The translations under genes were made by a program, and so were the position numbers. Shown piece by piece: positions 23,352 through 34,548 of a stretch of DNA of 64,000 nucleotides. The DNA lies in NCBI GenBank assembly GCA_030407005.1, contig JAUDYN010000003.1, forward strand, positions 992,001 through 1,056,000, in the 5' to 3' direction. Numbering within the stretch: position 1 is the first letter of the stretch; each line of letters begins with the position of its first letter. Under the pieces are notes generated by a model. The model made no database searches, was not told where the DNA came from, and was given only the letters and a program-made list of their open reading frames with translations. This stretch comes from Desarmillaria ectypa. Lineage: Eukaryota; Basidiomycota; Agaricomycetes; Agaricales; Physalacriaceae.

Positions 23352-26300
23352 TTACACTCCCCGAATATCACGTACAATAATGTTAGAATGGTGCACCTGA
23401 CCTGACTCCTGAATATAATGATGCCGTATCCGCGGTTTGTCGCCAGGAACCTGATCAAGCTCATGCACCTCTACCTCTAGGCGCCATGCATGCAGATTGT
23501 ACAGACCAGGTCGTGATACCCACACCTTAGGGTGGATTGTAATCAAGTCTGTTGGATTCAGCACTCCCCGGAAGGATAGCCGGCCGGAGTAACATGGTCG
23601 GATGACACTCCTACAACAGGATAAGAAATTGTCGCGAACATATGAAGGATTAGCTTACACAGTGGGCGCGTCTACGGGTTGTTCTGAAAGCAGTTTCAGC
23701 ACGAAACTTGATCTGTGCGTCAACGAGTGGTTCCTGATGGTGAAAGTAACGGGAAGGCGACAGGACCTATGCAATGCTCATGAGGCTGACAGCATGATAT
23801 GGCGAGGATAGCTTACCCGTCTGTAAAGTCGTGGTCCAGGGTTTCAGTCGTCCAAGCAGTGAGCACGATAGGATCCATTTCTGAATTCCACTCGCTGTCC
23901 CTCACAGATTGAAGCATCTTCACCTTCTCTCGCTGTGTCTCAGTATACATATTTCGCGTAGCCTTAGCATTCTCAGCTAGGTTCACAATATCCCTCAACG
24001 CTGCGTGTCTTGCTCCAATGTTAGTTCCAGCCAGCAGAACATGGCCGCTGCGATGCCGGGCTGGTATCTCCCAAAATACCACTATATCAACAGAGTTCGG
24101 ATGATATAATGGAAAGATTGAGGAATAATTTTCCGGGGGTATGAGGGGGTGCGACTGGGTAATATTTCTTGCCGTATAATTGCTCCTGCCGCTGTGAATG
24201 AAATACCGAGTAGCTACTTCCAAGGCAGCCCGATGGGAGGATGCCTGTATGCCATCAGAGAGAGTATACTGGGAACGGCATAAATCTGACCTTATTCACG
24301 TGGCTACAATGCAACCGGGTAGGAAGAGGCCTTGCATGATCAAGGAATGAACATTGAAGTACGTCTGAGAGTTTTCTTGAGATAAATTTAACTGATTCTT
24401 GCGTATCTGTCGCTTCCTTCCAATGATTTGCACCCAAGTATAGACGCGATGATTGGGAAGGCTGAACAAGGCCTCTGCAAAAAAGCTTGAGTGTTATGTT
24501 CAACCGAGATGACGCAAAACTCACAGAGGATCTTGCGAGATTGATCTACAGCGCCATGTCGGACTCATTGTCGTTACTTGTGTTAGTAGTAGAGCTGACG
24601 ACGATATATTCTCAATATCCAAATTCAGCAAAAATAGATCATCAGGCATGGATGAGGGATTTGTGACGGCAGATATCCTCAATAGAGGTTGAACCTCGTA
24701 ATCTCGGGTAACCTGCACCGATCGAAAGTGTCCAGAAGACTGTTACAAGTAATCAGTTAGCAATCATCTATACAATTGAAGAAAACATGATTACGCCACG
24801 ATAAACAACAAGAAGACAAAGCTCTTGTTGTCCCGTTTGTTGAACGTGAAGAACTATGGACAACTCAATTGAACTTCCAGGTTGTAATGGCGAGCCGAGT
24901 TTTACTTGTTGAGGCTGAGCCGGAATTGTAGCGTTATCTACGTCCAGAGTCTCAATACTCAGTTCAGACGCTATAAATCCAGCGTTCAGAACGTGGTAGT
25001 CTCAGCTAGCCAACAAAAACTAACCAAGTGCATCAGGGTCTAGACGTTCGTCATCTCCCACCCAAATTACATCTTCCGCTCCAGCTACTAGCCACACTTC
25101 GTTGATTGGCCGGGTGCCCGTATTTGACAACCACAGTACCAAAGGTTTGGTTTCACCATGTCCCAGCACTAGCCGTCGATCATCTACGAAGTTCGCCAAC
25201 AACTTGTGGCTTGCCTCGGCAACATCAGCTTTGATTAATACGTCCGGGGCATACGTTGGGGTTTGCCGCTGCGCGGGTGTATTGTGTAGCCGTTTACCCC
25301 TAGAGGCGAGAGACTCCGTAGTCAAGAGGAGGGATAGGAACCGGTAGGTCGCGTGAGTGATGACCAGGGAAGCAGGCCGCCGTGCTTTGATGGCCACGGA
25401 GACCTAGGAAGACATTAAAACCTGTGTTTATCGACTCCGGAATTAACTTACTATCTTAGACTCCTTAGGTCCCAACACCACATCGTTGATGGTCTCGATG
25501 TCGACAAATTGTTTGGATGAGGACGGCTCTTGCTTCTTCAACTCTTCTACAGCTACTGTGACTTCTGAAAGGTTGACTTCGGTGTCTAATGGATTCCGCA
25601 GAGCCAAGTCGACCCAAAAGGTTTCTGAAGAGAAAGTAAAGACGGCGTGAGAATCACAAATATGAGAAAACAAGTTGGTGTTACCATCAACTGCTGCATA
25701 TCCTCCCTTAGCGAGACCTTCTGAGGGCCCTTGCTCTTTACGAAATCTGATCCAGTCTTCTTCTCGTTGTTTCCAACGATCCTCATCCGAGCTTACATGG
25801 GACAGACGAACGTAGCACTGCCGCGGTACACAGAAATTGAAAGGAAGACTTAGGTCTTTGAGTGCCATTTTATCGGAGGGTGTTGATATATAATGCTGTG
25901 GAAGAAATAAGCCAAAGTGATATCCGACGAGAAACACATCGTACAGATAAAGCCACTCTAAAGTCATCCAGAAACAGTTTATCCGTGGACGGTGTGGACG
26001 GTGCAGATGGTTCTCCATCCACATTTGTCACCAATCCAGACAATTGTGATGAAGCCGCAGAAGTACCCCGCAAAAGTCCCAAAAAGAGCCTGACAGCATC
26101 TAAAACATCTCCAGTAGTATATAATAGTCGACCTGACACAGAGTGAGCGATGAGTCTGAAACGTAAAACTTAGCATACCTAATGGGTGTTCAATGACTGA
26201 CAGCATGGCATTCAGGTCCTCAGTTGAAGACGGTGATTTCCCTTCAGAGTCCCAAAAAGAAGGTGAAAGCTCTTTCGGTCGCCGCACTTTGTACAACGCA

Positions 26301-28214
26301 TGGGCCTTCCGAAGAAAATACATGGTAAGTGGCTTCTGCACTCATAGGTGATTCAGATATCCTATCGCGATCGGCAACGAGTAGTGCTTACAATTCCACA
26401 TTTTTCAAGCCTATTTGCAGCCAAAACATACCATAACGCAGCTCGTCTACGTGCTCCCTTGTTTGTGGTTAATAACGCAGCATGAGCTAGCAACAAGGCC
26501 GAGGGTGCTTCCTCTGACTGTAGATACATTGGTCAGACAATTACGTGTAAAAAGAGGCAGGCCGGGCAACTCACGTTTCCGGCCGCCCAGACGAGCCATC
26601 GTTCGCCCTCAAGCGTGTCACTCAAGAAATCCTGATGGCCAATGCCTGCTTCCCAGCGGACGGCATACACTAAGGCCCGCAGCTGTGCACTAGCAGGCGG
26701 GTCAGGTGTTGATGGATGGATGCTGTTCAAAGCCGTAGAAACGTGTAACGGGATAGCTGGTGACGGAGACAATAAGAGTGGGAGAATATCCTGAGTGATA
26801 CTATCAAAACCTAGCATCTAGTCAAGACGTTGCTACTTACAGAACCGCCTTGGCCTTCTTTGCGGAGCGCTTCCCATACATTTACGGCTAGCTTGTAATC
26901 TCCTATTATGGTGGCGAACTCAGCCAGCCGGCGTTGTTGAGGTAGGGGAGGGGGTCCCGAACTCGATATCGACCCCGCAAATGTGTTAGAGCGAATACTG
27001 GATACTGAATGATGTGCATTATGAGTCGGAGCGGGTGATGGAGAGGGAGAACCAAAAAAGCGACGCGTTGAAGAAAGGAGACGAGATGGGAGCCGTCGTG
27101 TTGAGGAAAACTAGGACAATTAGTGAATTTGAGAAACTTGAGGAATGATGGACACACATTCTCGTTCCATTCTACCACGCATTTTTCCATCCACGGAAGT
27201 AAGCTCATAACCAGAAATTCACGCGTGAATCTAGCAGTTCGTTGGATATCGATCTCTCCAAGTCTTAATGTGTTCAACATAACATCGGCATTGGAACATT
27301 CTACATCACCATTAAGTCCAGCGGTTCCAGGTTGCGCTGAATCATTAGATGAGAGGGGCGGCACGCGGGGTACTAGCGCGGGCACAGGAATTGGCGGTGG
27401 AGGCGGGTTAGGCAATGCAAGAGGCAGAAGGTAGCTGTGTAGGCCAAATTGCTTCTTGACAGCATTGAAGAGAGCACCAGCTCTAGACAACATAAGACTA
27501 TACCATGCAGATAAGTAAAGCTCAAGACATACTCTTCATCTGACAGAACAGAATTCTGGGGATGCATAATCAAAGTACACCGGAGAATATTGGGATCTAC
27601 CCATGAAGGGAACTCTAGGGGTCGGGCATGAAGTGCTGTTATTGCCTGTAGGGGATTTGGCGCATTGGTTGACACTCCCATAATGACTGACGACTGTTCA
27701 GTTGAATTCTTGAAATGTCTCCAGGACGTACCTGCGACCGGATGGTTCCAAGTCTCAGTTCTTGAAGGTACGTGGCTTCCTTCTGCACAGCGCCGTACTT
27801 CGTCCCACCACGGTGTCCTCGACGCATCCTTCTCCCCAAGCTTCTGAATATCTTCGACCCATTTTGCGCATTTGCGGCCTATTCGTTCGCCAATCCAGTC
27901 AAGTGTCCTAACTGCTCTCTGTTCTTCGTCTTCTCTACATGCAGTTTCAATTTCTGAGAGGTCCGAGAAACGCAAGGCAAATGACGGGTGCGGTACGGAT
28001 GTTAGGGATGTCGTTCGAGTAGTGACTGCAAGCAAACTCAAGTTCTAAGTAATCTAAAACCGATATGAGCGAACCGACCTTGTGGTAGCGGAGAGAAAGA
28101 TTGGAGAATTGCAGGTAAAGGCGGCAAAGAGGAAGACTGGAGGAGCTGGGTGAGATCGTCGGAGGGTATGATGCATATATGCGGGCTCAGCGAAGATGGC
28201 AATACCGGCGCCAT
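23352..28214 (-). CDS. TRS85: TRAPP complex subunit Trs85 / TRAPPC8
   Basis: Subunit of TRAPPIII, the Ypt1/Rab1 exchange factor acting in autophagy and ER-Golgi traffic. Start at 28214 ([20 protein letters not shown], then [14 protein letters not shown]). The N-terminal Trs85 domain reads [48 protein letters not shown] and a Pro/Val-rich loop. The C-terminal half holds two immunoglobulin-like regions ([39 protein letters not shown]) and ends around 23352 ([19 protein letters not shown]). About 15 or more short introns; the total protein is about 1300 residues, normal for the family. Individual joins between 24.2 and 25.4 kb and between 26.0 and 26.9 kb were not all resolved. Confidence 0.85.
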
Positions 28215-28411
28215 GTATGAGAGTGGTTGTGGTATGGAGACAGGCGGTCTACTGCCTGACGTCGGAGGCGACGTCCACTATAGTCGCGTCGACCACGATG
28301 AGCTCAGCAAAAATGACTAAAATTTCACACGATGTAATTCCAAGATGTTGATTACAACGAAAGTAAAAGATGCAGAAAAGTAAAATGCCTATCGCTACAT
28401 AGAAATAATGG

Positions 28412-29170
28412 CTACAACATATCGCTTAGGAAGAACTTAAATTTTCCACCTCCGCCGAAATTACCACACCTGCCAAGATCACCACCGCCGTCAAAATCAT
28501 TTTTGTTATTGAATCTTCCGTCTAGAAAATCTCGTAGAAAACCGCCAGCCAGACCGCCGACCAGAGGAAGCGCCATGCCTCCCATGCCTCCACCTCTCCT
28601 ACGCTGCATATTAGCACCAACAATTGGCCGCTGCTGGTACATCGTTAAAAAATACCGTGATACTCCACATTGGGGTGCCCTGTACTGGGATGCACCGCGT
28701 CCGCCATAAGAAGTCTGGTGAGCGCCATACTGCTGCTGACGTCTCTGTTCCTGCAGCTACATCACAATGGGTTTCTAATTTTTATTGATATGGCCGTTGA
28801 GCGCACTCACCATTGCGATCCGCCTTCTCGGCCTGCCGTTCCTCTTTACTGCCAATAGCTTTATCCTTTAGTTTTACAAAGAATCCGCGCTTGTGGTGCG
28901 GAGCAGAAGTTCTACTAAAAGAATGACCACGATTTTCGGGGGAATAATCGGGGCCAGGGAGTCGTTTCGAATATCAGGGTTCCTTGAGAAGCTGGTCATC
29001 TTCGTAAGGGTGCACCCAAATGGAGCGCGAGGGGTATCAACCTATGCCGAAATTGTGTCAACCAGGAGAACTAGAATGCAAAAGATAAGCAAGTACTCAC
29101 GTAGTAAGGATGGCCAGATTCATGGACCTGAGCCGTAAGGAAGTGCCTGGTTATTTGGGTCGCGAGTCAT
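28412..29170 (-). pseudogene. Decayed WW-domain protein gene
   Basis: Remains of a fungal WW-domain protein with a KLKDKAIG block and a Gly-rich C-terminus. The ancestral pieces are readable on the minus strand from an ATG at 29170: ALPYG, then in another frame QVHESGHPYY, then VDT, then in another frame SRSIWVHPYEDDQLLKE, then PDIR in another, then RLPGPDYSPENRGHSF and GFFVKLKDKAIGSKEERQAE. The frame changes at about 29132 (losing the first WW tryptophan; spacing fits 8 missing bases), about 29031, about 28980 and about 28965. The last exon (ALPLVGGLAGGFLRDFLDG and a Gly-rich end) is intact. No single reading frame spans the domain. An assembly with four errors in 200 bp is less likely than real decay. 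Confidence 0.7.
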
Positions 29171-29218
29171 TGTAGGAAAAGCAAAAGGTGTAAATGCAGT
29201 CACTGGATGAAAGACAAC

Positions 29219-29391
29219 GTATTTTTAAATAGAAAATATGCATTAGTTTTTCTTTACTAAAAAAGGTACTAGAAATATTTTCTGCAAAATTTGCCAAATA
29301 CAGTGAGAATTTTTAAATATTTCTACAATTCTCTACAAAAATACTGAAAAGCAACACTGAATATTTTCTATGTATTTAGGAGTAAAAATAC
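29219..29391. mobile_element. AT-rich inverted-repeat element, MITE-like
   Basis: A 173 bp block far more AT-rich than its surroundings, made mostly of A/T runs. Its left end starts GTATTTTTAAATAGAAAAT and its right end, read in reverse complement, starts GTATTTTTACTCCTAAATAC followed by ATAGAAAATA, so the ends are imperfect inverted repeats. The centre is also self-complementary (AGAAATATTTTC against GAGAATTTTTAAATATTTCT). A target-site duplication is not clear. It could also be a foldback structure of another origin. It sits at the 5' end of the decayed WW gene. Confidence 0.4.
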
Positions 29392-29634
29392 TTAAATTTT
29401 AGTGAGTATGACCGGCATTTATAAGTTTTGTAGATTCACCGCCTCTGAGAGCATTGACGTCATAAATGTTGTGCAGAGTTAGGGGCGTTGGGATTTAGCA
29501 GGTATCATTCCTGCATCATTACGGTACACCTCGTCAATCTTAGATGCTGTGAGAGTAATGCTCATATACGGTATGATTGCAAAGGGAATACATCCTGACG
29601 GCCGTTCAATTACACGTAAATAAATCCAGCAAAT
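29392..29634. other. Intergenic region left of the U1-type zinc-finger gene
   Basis: Together with 29171-29218 this is the rest of a 460 bp gap. It carries the 3' UTR of the zinc-finger gene; no ORF or recognisable element. Confidence 0.4.
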
Positions 29635-30540
29635 TCATGTGTGCAAGTTCGCATGCAAACTTCGTATCAGCTCGTCAATGCGTTGTACCTTCTCGTCTGT
29701 AGGCATCTGAAGAGTAAATCAGAAACAAAGGCTTCTTTAAGGCGTAAAAATGTGTTCCTTACTTCGAAGAAGACGTGCATCTGCTCTCTCCTCTCGGCAT
29801 TCGCCTCTTCCTGTCGTGCGATGTCCTCCACGAAGGCGTAAGAACCATCCGTAAATCGGTTACCCAGCTCCTGCCTTTCATTCCTATCCGTATATTTCGG
29901 ACTCTTGCCAGCTTTCCCTTGGCTAGCAGGTATTGATCCCAGGTCATCAGAAGGACCGCCGTGTATCCATTCGCTAGAATGGTCACCCTCGCGAGACTGA
30001 CTCATGATGCCCCAGGTCCCCCATGGATCTTTCGGTCCATCGTGATCCAGAGAGTCCAGATAATCTTCGAGCTTCAGAACCTCGCCTCTCTCCGCAGCTT
30101 CGACCCCTCTGATCCAGTATGGGATGTACTCTCCAACGTGGTCAACGAAGTAGCGGTGTTCCAAATCTCGAGCCTCATCATTTGTCATCTCCTCCTGCTT
30201 GGGCAGCTCAAAATCCCAGGAATCCACGATCGGTGGACCCCACCACGACTCAGCATTGACTACGCTTTGATTGTGGCGTGCATTCTTTTCATGAGCCAAG
30301 GCAGCCTTTACACTCATGTACTTGGGCCGCGGGTGAGGGGTGCATACATTACAGTACCAGTCCGAGTGTTTGCCTCGAGTAAAATCTATTTTCCGACGGA
30401 AGGTTTAACTGTGGTGCAGCACTGCAGACTTTCGTAAACGTACGCTCGGGGTTATCGAATCTAGGTGTCCTGGACATCCGTGGGTAAGAAGTTTGCCCCG
30501 TATTTTGGAAAGTAGACTGAGGTCGCCGTTCCCAAGGCAT
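29635..30540 (-). CDS. U1-type zinc-finger protein, function unknown
   Basis: Three exons predicted. Start at 30540 (MPWERRPQSTFQNTG); a GTACGT donor after NPE joins to HFTRGKHSDWYCNVC; the last intron follows EQMHVFFE and joins to MPTDEKVQRIDELI, ending LHANLHT at 29635. The central WYCNVC followed by AALAHEKNARH fits a C2H2 finger of the U1/matrin kind (Cys-x2-Cys, about 17 residues, His-x5-His), which in other proteins binds RNA or works in splicing. The rest is acidic and tryptophan-rich (SWWGPPIVDSWDF, GPKDPWGTWG) with a Glu/Arg helix near the end. About 260 residues. I do not know its role. It borders the 2.3 kb gene-poor stretch. Confidence 0.65.
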
Positions 30541-32882
30541 TATCAATCAGTTCAGAATAACGTGTGAAGTAGAATGTGGTATCGCGATGTCGGGGGTAGC
30601 CAGGGGAAGAAGGTAACTGAAGCAAATTCTTTGGAGGTGTCTATACGGTGTGTGAGAGACAAGAGACGGATCAGCTGTGGCCGTAACAGCTTTGGATATA
30701 ATCGCACGAGCCACGTGTGTGATCACCATCCTATTTTTAGTCCCAACCTGAACTTTATGGCTGCTGTAAGAGGCTGTAAGCCTTAGAAAGACGATGGTGG
30801 AGAAAATTGGACGATTGCGCTAGTTCTATAGGAGCGATTTTATGCATTCTATTCCAATGACATTGTCCAATTTTGCCTGCGTACTTAGGAGGTGCCGTTG
30901 GCGTCGGGTTCGACCTCTTCTTGAGTCAAGTCAACTGGTCGTGACCAAGCTGAGAACCGCAGTTCCCGTCTAGCAGCATCGTCTCAGCTGCTCCACCGCA
31001 TTTAGAAAAGATTACAGCTCATGTAACTGCAATGTTCTTCACCAAACATGCTCAGGAAGGAGAATTTCGAGGAACGAGATTGTAGATGCTGAGATGGACT
31101 TGTAACAGAATACAGAAGACGGCAGTAATTAGATCTATTTGTTCTCGCGAATCTCCAAATTACAAGGACGATACAGGAATCGGACATGGGAAGACAAGGA
31201 ATCCGGCTAAACTTGGGCTAAACTCGAAATAAAGTTTTGGTTGTCGTGTGCATTACAGGACCAAAATATCATTATCAGATAAGGTCACCTTTAGTGAGGA
31301 AAAAAGTGCCATTAAAAGCAACATTTTACCTGCCTAGGGCTTCTTCGGCGAAGGGAGTACTCAGATATTATAGTGTCACATGAATTGTCAACAAGTGGAC
31401 TGTTCCCAAGGATAGCGTCCGATGGACTGCACTGGTTGTCTTGGTCGATTGACAAGATTGCTTGAATTCATCATTGCATCACATTTGAATACAAGATCCG
31501 GGGAAGTTTCCGAAATAGGGTCTCTACAGAATAGATTCCGAGTCGTTGATAATTGAGCCTGGGAGAGTGGATTGAAAGGAGCTCCAAGCCATCCAGTCCA
31601 AGACATGCTACTATCCAGTGTTGATTCGCCAAGTCGAGCAGCAATTAAGCCCGCTTGAATTCGTGATCATCAAGATCGACTAGGTGCAGTAATAACAAAT
31701 TAATATGATCGCGAGAATTCATTATACCGGGTGGGTGGACCTTTCTAGATGCCAATGAGCGGAGAATTAAGTCGGGGTCACTGGGAAGCCTAGCATCTTC
31801 GGGGCTTATATAGAGAGAAGGACTATAGACAAGGAACACGTCAACAGGATGGTAAGAGCAAAGTGCTGCAGAATTACTTGGCTATGGCAGTTATTTGACT
31901 GCTGATTCCGTGGACTCCAAGGAAAGGTCGGAGGATAGCCGTCCTAAACGAGACGATTGAATAGCATTCGTAGACATCCGAAGGTTGGCCGAAAGACACC
32001 CTGCAGGAAAGCAAACTTGAACAGGGTCTTACTTGACAATCTCGGCAAGAAAGCGCCGATGAGTGAGTCGTCTGAATGGGCCATCAGCAGAATCAGTTAC
32101 GTAGTGGCGGTGGCGGCGACGGCTTTTTGGTCTAGACGAAAACCAATTCGACAGATCAAGAAGTATCCAATACTTATCTAGGATGAGATGGCGTCTGAGG
32201 CCTGACTCTGAGAGTGAACGTGCCTGCCTCAAGGCATCCATGCTGGCTGGCAATCAAAGCGTCTAGTAGAAATCTCTAGATGTATTAGCAAATGGCAAGC
32301 AAAAATAGTAGTACCGCCAAAGTCATTTGTAGTTCGTTGCGCAAAGGCCCATTAGGAAGGATAAAAAATCTGCCCGAGCCACTTTCAGGCGCAAGTTCGT
32401 ACCGCCGCATCCGTACCGGGAGAAAAAGGTGACAAGAAAAAAGTAAAAAAGCAACGCATATGGTGCGGATCGGGTTTGGAAGCCGAAGAATAGGTTCCGC
32501 GGAAGCATCTTACCCTCACGGATGCAAATCGAGAAAATCAAATAGAATATGAAGAGAAAAAATGGAGAAAAAATGGAATACGATAGAGAAGACGTGAGGC
32601 GATAAGAGGTAATTTTTGGGTCCAGGAAGGAGAATGAACGGAGGAGGGGCTATGTAGGTCCATGTGTGCAAGCCTGCGGTCATCTGACAAAGGGTTCCCC
32701 ACCAGGCCAGGCTAAATACCATTTCAATTTATCATCCCTGACGCTCCCTATATGCCTCTTCTCCCACTACGAGCATATCCCTCTTGCTCCTCCTTCCTTG
32801 CCCTCATCACTGTCAAGACCTTTTCCCTTCTAGCACCTCTTGCCTGTGCCCTTGTTGTTGAACGTGCAGCTGCACGTGTTGA
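30541..32882. other. 2.3 kb gene-poor stretch upstream of the Zn2Cys6 gene
   Basis: The longest gap in the window. The ORFs it contains are short (under 75 codons), on both strands, without recognisable motifs or a splice pattern that extends them. It ends in a pyrimidine-rich leader (CTCTTCTCCCACTACG) typical of fungal transcription starts. It probably holds the extended promoter of the zinc-cluster regulator. No tRNA B box, tandem repeat or transposon ORF was seen. Confidence 0.5.
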
Positions 32883-33117
32883 ATGGAGTCTACTATGCTA
32901 TCGCAGCACCAAGCGCCCAAGGAGGACCCTTCCTTTTACCTGTCGCAAAAGGAACTTGGAACAATCTACGACCCCAACGCCTTGTACAACCAGTACTACC
33001 CTGGCTCTTGCACCGCTGAAGGGGAGGTGCGTCGTTTTTTTCACCAGATTCCAGGATGCCTCACGCACGTCGCGTCTGCAATGCAGCCTTTCTTATCATC
33101 CATGTCAGCCGGTCTGA
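32752..33117 (+). other. Overlapping upstream ORF in the leader of the Zn2Cys6 gene
   Basis: An ATG at 32752 opens 121 codons that run through the main start at 32883 in a different frame. It is Leu/Ala-rich and shows no family likeness, so I read it as an upstream ORF, not a gene. If the transcript starts before 32752, ribosomes initiating here would bypass the main ATG. Confidence 0.35.
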
Positions 33118-34382
33118 GCTCGTTCGAGCAGACGCAGAAAGAAGATGATGAAAGGTTTTACGCCACATTTCCAGAGGCCCGGCGAGCCGCACTACAGAAT
33201 CAGTGGGCGATGACCCCCATGCATGAAGAGAATGGGTACTTTCATGGGATCATTGGGTTCTCGTATCGTGGTCAGGCGAGCAGCAAATATATGCCATCGA
33301 ATCCTTGTTCTTCCTCCCCATTTTGGTCGCCAGGCGTTGAGCTCGAGGTCGCAGCGGACGATCCCGACCAACGTTCCTCTAACGTTACTGCCGCTAGGCT
33401 TCGACCTGACTATGACTACAGTTTGGATCCAAATGGGGAAGCATCGGCACCTCTTGAATCTCTGGCCTCCTCGCCTCACGAAGGCCCTCCACAGTCGCCT
33501 GACTATGGCAGCTGTTACTCTGAGCAAGCACGTTCCGATTGCTCCCCGACTCAGGTCAGTCCTCCTTTCTATTGCCACTTCCTGCGTCGCTGACCCTGTT
33601 TGCTCAGTCTTCACCGGATAACAGAAAATTTTATGTATCACCGGCTAACGTCTTCGCCCACCCTGACCGACAATTGTTCCTTGAGGCACAAGGCTCCCCC
33701 TCTGGATCTAATCATTGCCTGCCTATCGATGAACCGATAATGGACTACCTAGCCTCGCCCTCACCAACCCCCAACCCTCATCTCGTCGTGGCATCTCCCG
33801 ATGATAGCGATCCTACCGCCGACTTGACTCATATCTCTTATCCGTTACCTCATTCTTCACCTCAGGCTGACTCCAAACATGCTTCGCTTCCTTCCATATC
33901 ATCCCGGGGTCTCCCCCCACATTCGCAGGTGATCCAAATCCCGTCTCGGAAAGCATCTCGTCGACATACCACCACCGACAATCAAACATCAGGTTCAAGC
34001 AGAGGGTCTTTCTATTATAAAACCCCCCTTAGACAACCCAGACACTCTCCCACGCCGCCCCCCTTCTCCAGGCGGCCTCCTGCACAGTCCATAGCTCGGA
34101 ATAACGGTGATAGAAAGCCCCCCCTTGCCTGCTTTTTTTGCCGAGGGAGGAAAATCGCATGTGGGGCTCCGGAGCCAGACAACCCCGATCGAACCTGCAA
34201 GTGAGTTCTGGTCTCGATATGTAATTTTCCTCGAGTTTACGCTTTTGTCCCTCTGTAGTCAGTGCCACCGACGTTCCCTCAAGTGCGAGTACCCAAAGGA
34301 GAGCCGGAGAGGCATGCGCAAGAAGAAGGCTGATGGTACAGGTGACACTGAAGCCGCGGACAAGCAACGCTCGACTCCCTAG
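32883..34382 (+). CDS. Zn(II)2Cys6 transcription factor with C-terminal zinc cluster
   Basis: Three exons (32883-33554, 33608-34200, 34259-34382) joining in frame to about 462 residues. The DNA-binding zinc cluster is at the extreme C-terminus: CFFCRGRKIACG, then CNQCHRRSLKCEYP, giving Cys spacing 2-6-11-2-6, followed by the basic ESRRGMRKKK. The last intron lies inside the cluster, between the third pair of conserved Cys positions. The first 400 residues are Ser/Pro/Asp-rich with aromatic clusters and no fungal-trans middle homology domain, so they are a candidate activation region. A 2.3 kb upstream gap suggests elaborate control. Target genes cannot be deduced. C-terminal clusters of this type are common in mushroom fungi but few have been studied. 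Confidence 0.8.
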
Positions 34383-34548
34383 TCAAGTGACCATGCGTTA
34401 CAATCTTATTAAACGTTATATCGTGCTTTGTCCATCTGCTTTTCCACCTAAACGTATTGTCTTGCTAAGAGGGATTTTACAGAAGCCAGTAATATTACAT
34501 GTAATCCGATATATAGTCCATGGGGTTCAAGTGCTATTAGACGAGGTT

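Noticed and set aside
30900..30990. GGGTTCGACC, resembling a tRNA B box
   Set aside because: No A box at the right distance and no cloverleaf can be drawn on either strand.
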